A stretch of 45,577 nucleotides of DNA from Betaproteobacteria bacterium (GTDB taxonomy: Bacteria > Pseudomonadota > Gammaproteobacteria > Burkholderiales > Ferrovaceae): assembly GCA_028866015.1 (NCBI GenBank), contig JAGWIW010000014.1, positions 1-45,577 on the forward strand, given 5' to 3'. Shown in pieces: positions 45,204-45,577 of this stretch. Each line of letters starts with the position of its first letter. The first letter of the stretch is position 1. Under the pieces are notes generated by a model that was not told where the DNA came from, ran no database searches, and saw only the letters and a list, made by a program, of their open reading frames with translations. The position numbers were made by a program, and so were the translations under genes.

Positions 45204-45498
45204 ACTCAAGCTGCCGCCGCCCGGGCGCGCGCTGTCCCTCACGCCGGCTGAACGCAGCGCCTTGCGCGCGCGCGCCCATGCCCTGAACCCGGTGGTGATG
45301 GCGGGACAGGGCGGGCTCACGGATGCCGTGCTGCTGGAACTGGAACGCGCCCTGCGTGCCCACGAACTCATCAAGTTCAAGGTGGCGGAAGGCGACCGCG
45401 CGCTGCGCGAAGCCATGCTCCAGAGCGTTTGCGATCGCCTGTCGGCGGCGCCCGTGCAGCAGATCGGCCGCATCCTGGTCCTCTATCGCCCGAAATGA
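45175..45498 (+). CDS. yhbY: YhbY/CRS1-family RNA-binding protein
   Basis: A small KH-like RNA-binding protein associated with 50S ribosome assembly. The 107-residue protein has [49 protein letters not shown] (family core, read in parts), with GQGGLT matching the GxxG loop. ATG 45175 has GAGGGA upstream; no later start would keep the domain, so the 29-base overlap with greA is real. rlmE starts on its stop codon (ATGA). Confidence 0.92.
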   Translation: MKSSTSATSELKLPPPGRALSLTPAERSALRARAHALNPVVMAGQGGLTDAVLLELERALRAHELIKFKVAEGDRALREAMLQSVCDRLSAAPVQQIGRILVLYRPK

Positions 45499-45577
45499 AA
45501 CCCACCCGGACCAGCAAAGCCTGGATGCGGGAGCACCTCAACGATCCCTTCGTCAAGAAAGCCCGCCTGGAAGGCTA
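45495..45577 (+). CDS. rlmE: 23S rRNA (uridine2552-2'-O)-methyltransferase, N-terminal part (cut by window edge)
   Basis: Only 27 codons are present: [20 protein letters not shown] and then KKARLEG. This matches the N-terminus of RlmE/FtsJ, which methylates U2552 of 23S rRNA late in 50S assembly, and fits the ribosome-related yhbY gene upstream (ATGA overlap). ftsH usually follows in proteobacteria but is outside the window. Confidence 0.85.
   Translation, partial: MKPTRTSKAWMREHLNDPFVKKARLEG

Overview
This 45.6-kb window is a gene-dense, GC-rich, chromosomal segment of a Gram-negative bacterium, most probably a betaproteobacterium. Supporting this are Gram-negative porins with Ala-rich signal peptides, a Coq7-type ubiquinone hydroxylase, the blocks lpxL-dapF-DUF484-xerC divergent from metK and fur/bamE-dapB-carAB-greA, and an M23 peptidase-anmK pair divergent from tyrS. 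I cannot name the genus. I see no tRNA or rRNA gene, insertion sequence, prophage, CRISPR array or clear pseudogene, and no gap over 300 bases without a gene.

Layout: 1-106 is the start of rplM (minus), cut by the window edge. 240-2466 is osmC-like, trpD and trpC, overlapping or touching. 2595-8492 is a tripartite RND efflux operon (permease, adaptor, outer membrane lipoprotein). 8592-11552 carries two paralogous porins in tandem, each ended by the same TTCG-loop terminator; the first has a well-formed Pho box promoter. 11614-13204 holds coq7 and argB. 13226-15703 (minus) is an M23 endopeptidase followed by anmK, a cell-wall turnover pair. 15778-22283 is a tight co-directional run: tyrS, an LplT-like MFS protein, a MATE exporter, a small His/Cys membrane protein and a TonB-dependent receptor.

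22280-25633 (minus) is lpxL, dapF, DUF484 and xerC. 25688-29035 is the methyl-cycle operon metK-ahcY-metF. 29060-31253 (minus) is ttcA and a class V aminotransferase. 31274-32443 is a MidA-family methyltransferase. 32429-35541 (minus) is a Slt-type lytic transglycosylase and the CCA-adding enzyme. 35668-36207 is a DUF2889 protein. 36305-38345 is sucCD with a strong terminator. 38410-38835 (minus) is fur, divergent from bamE-dapB. 40324-45498 is carA-carB-greA-yhbY, and the window ends inside rlmE.

Most of the window is housekeeping: translation, amino-acid and pyrimidine synthesis, the S-adenosylmethionine cycle, envelope building and turnover. I did not find a clear undescribed multi-gene system. 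The points most worth a second look are the Pho box in front of the first porin, a terminator-like hairpin right behind the carA promoter, a CCA-adding enzyme whose HD-domain metal site is gone, the tyrS-to-TonB-receptor run with its small HDHNC protein, and an 18-bp perfect palindrome in front of the RND operon.
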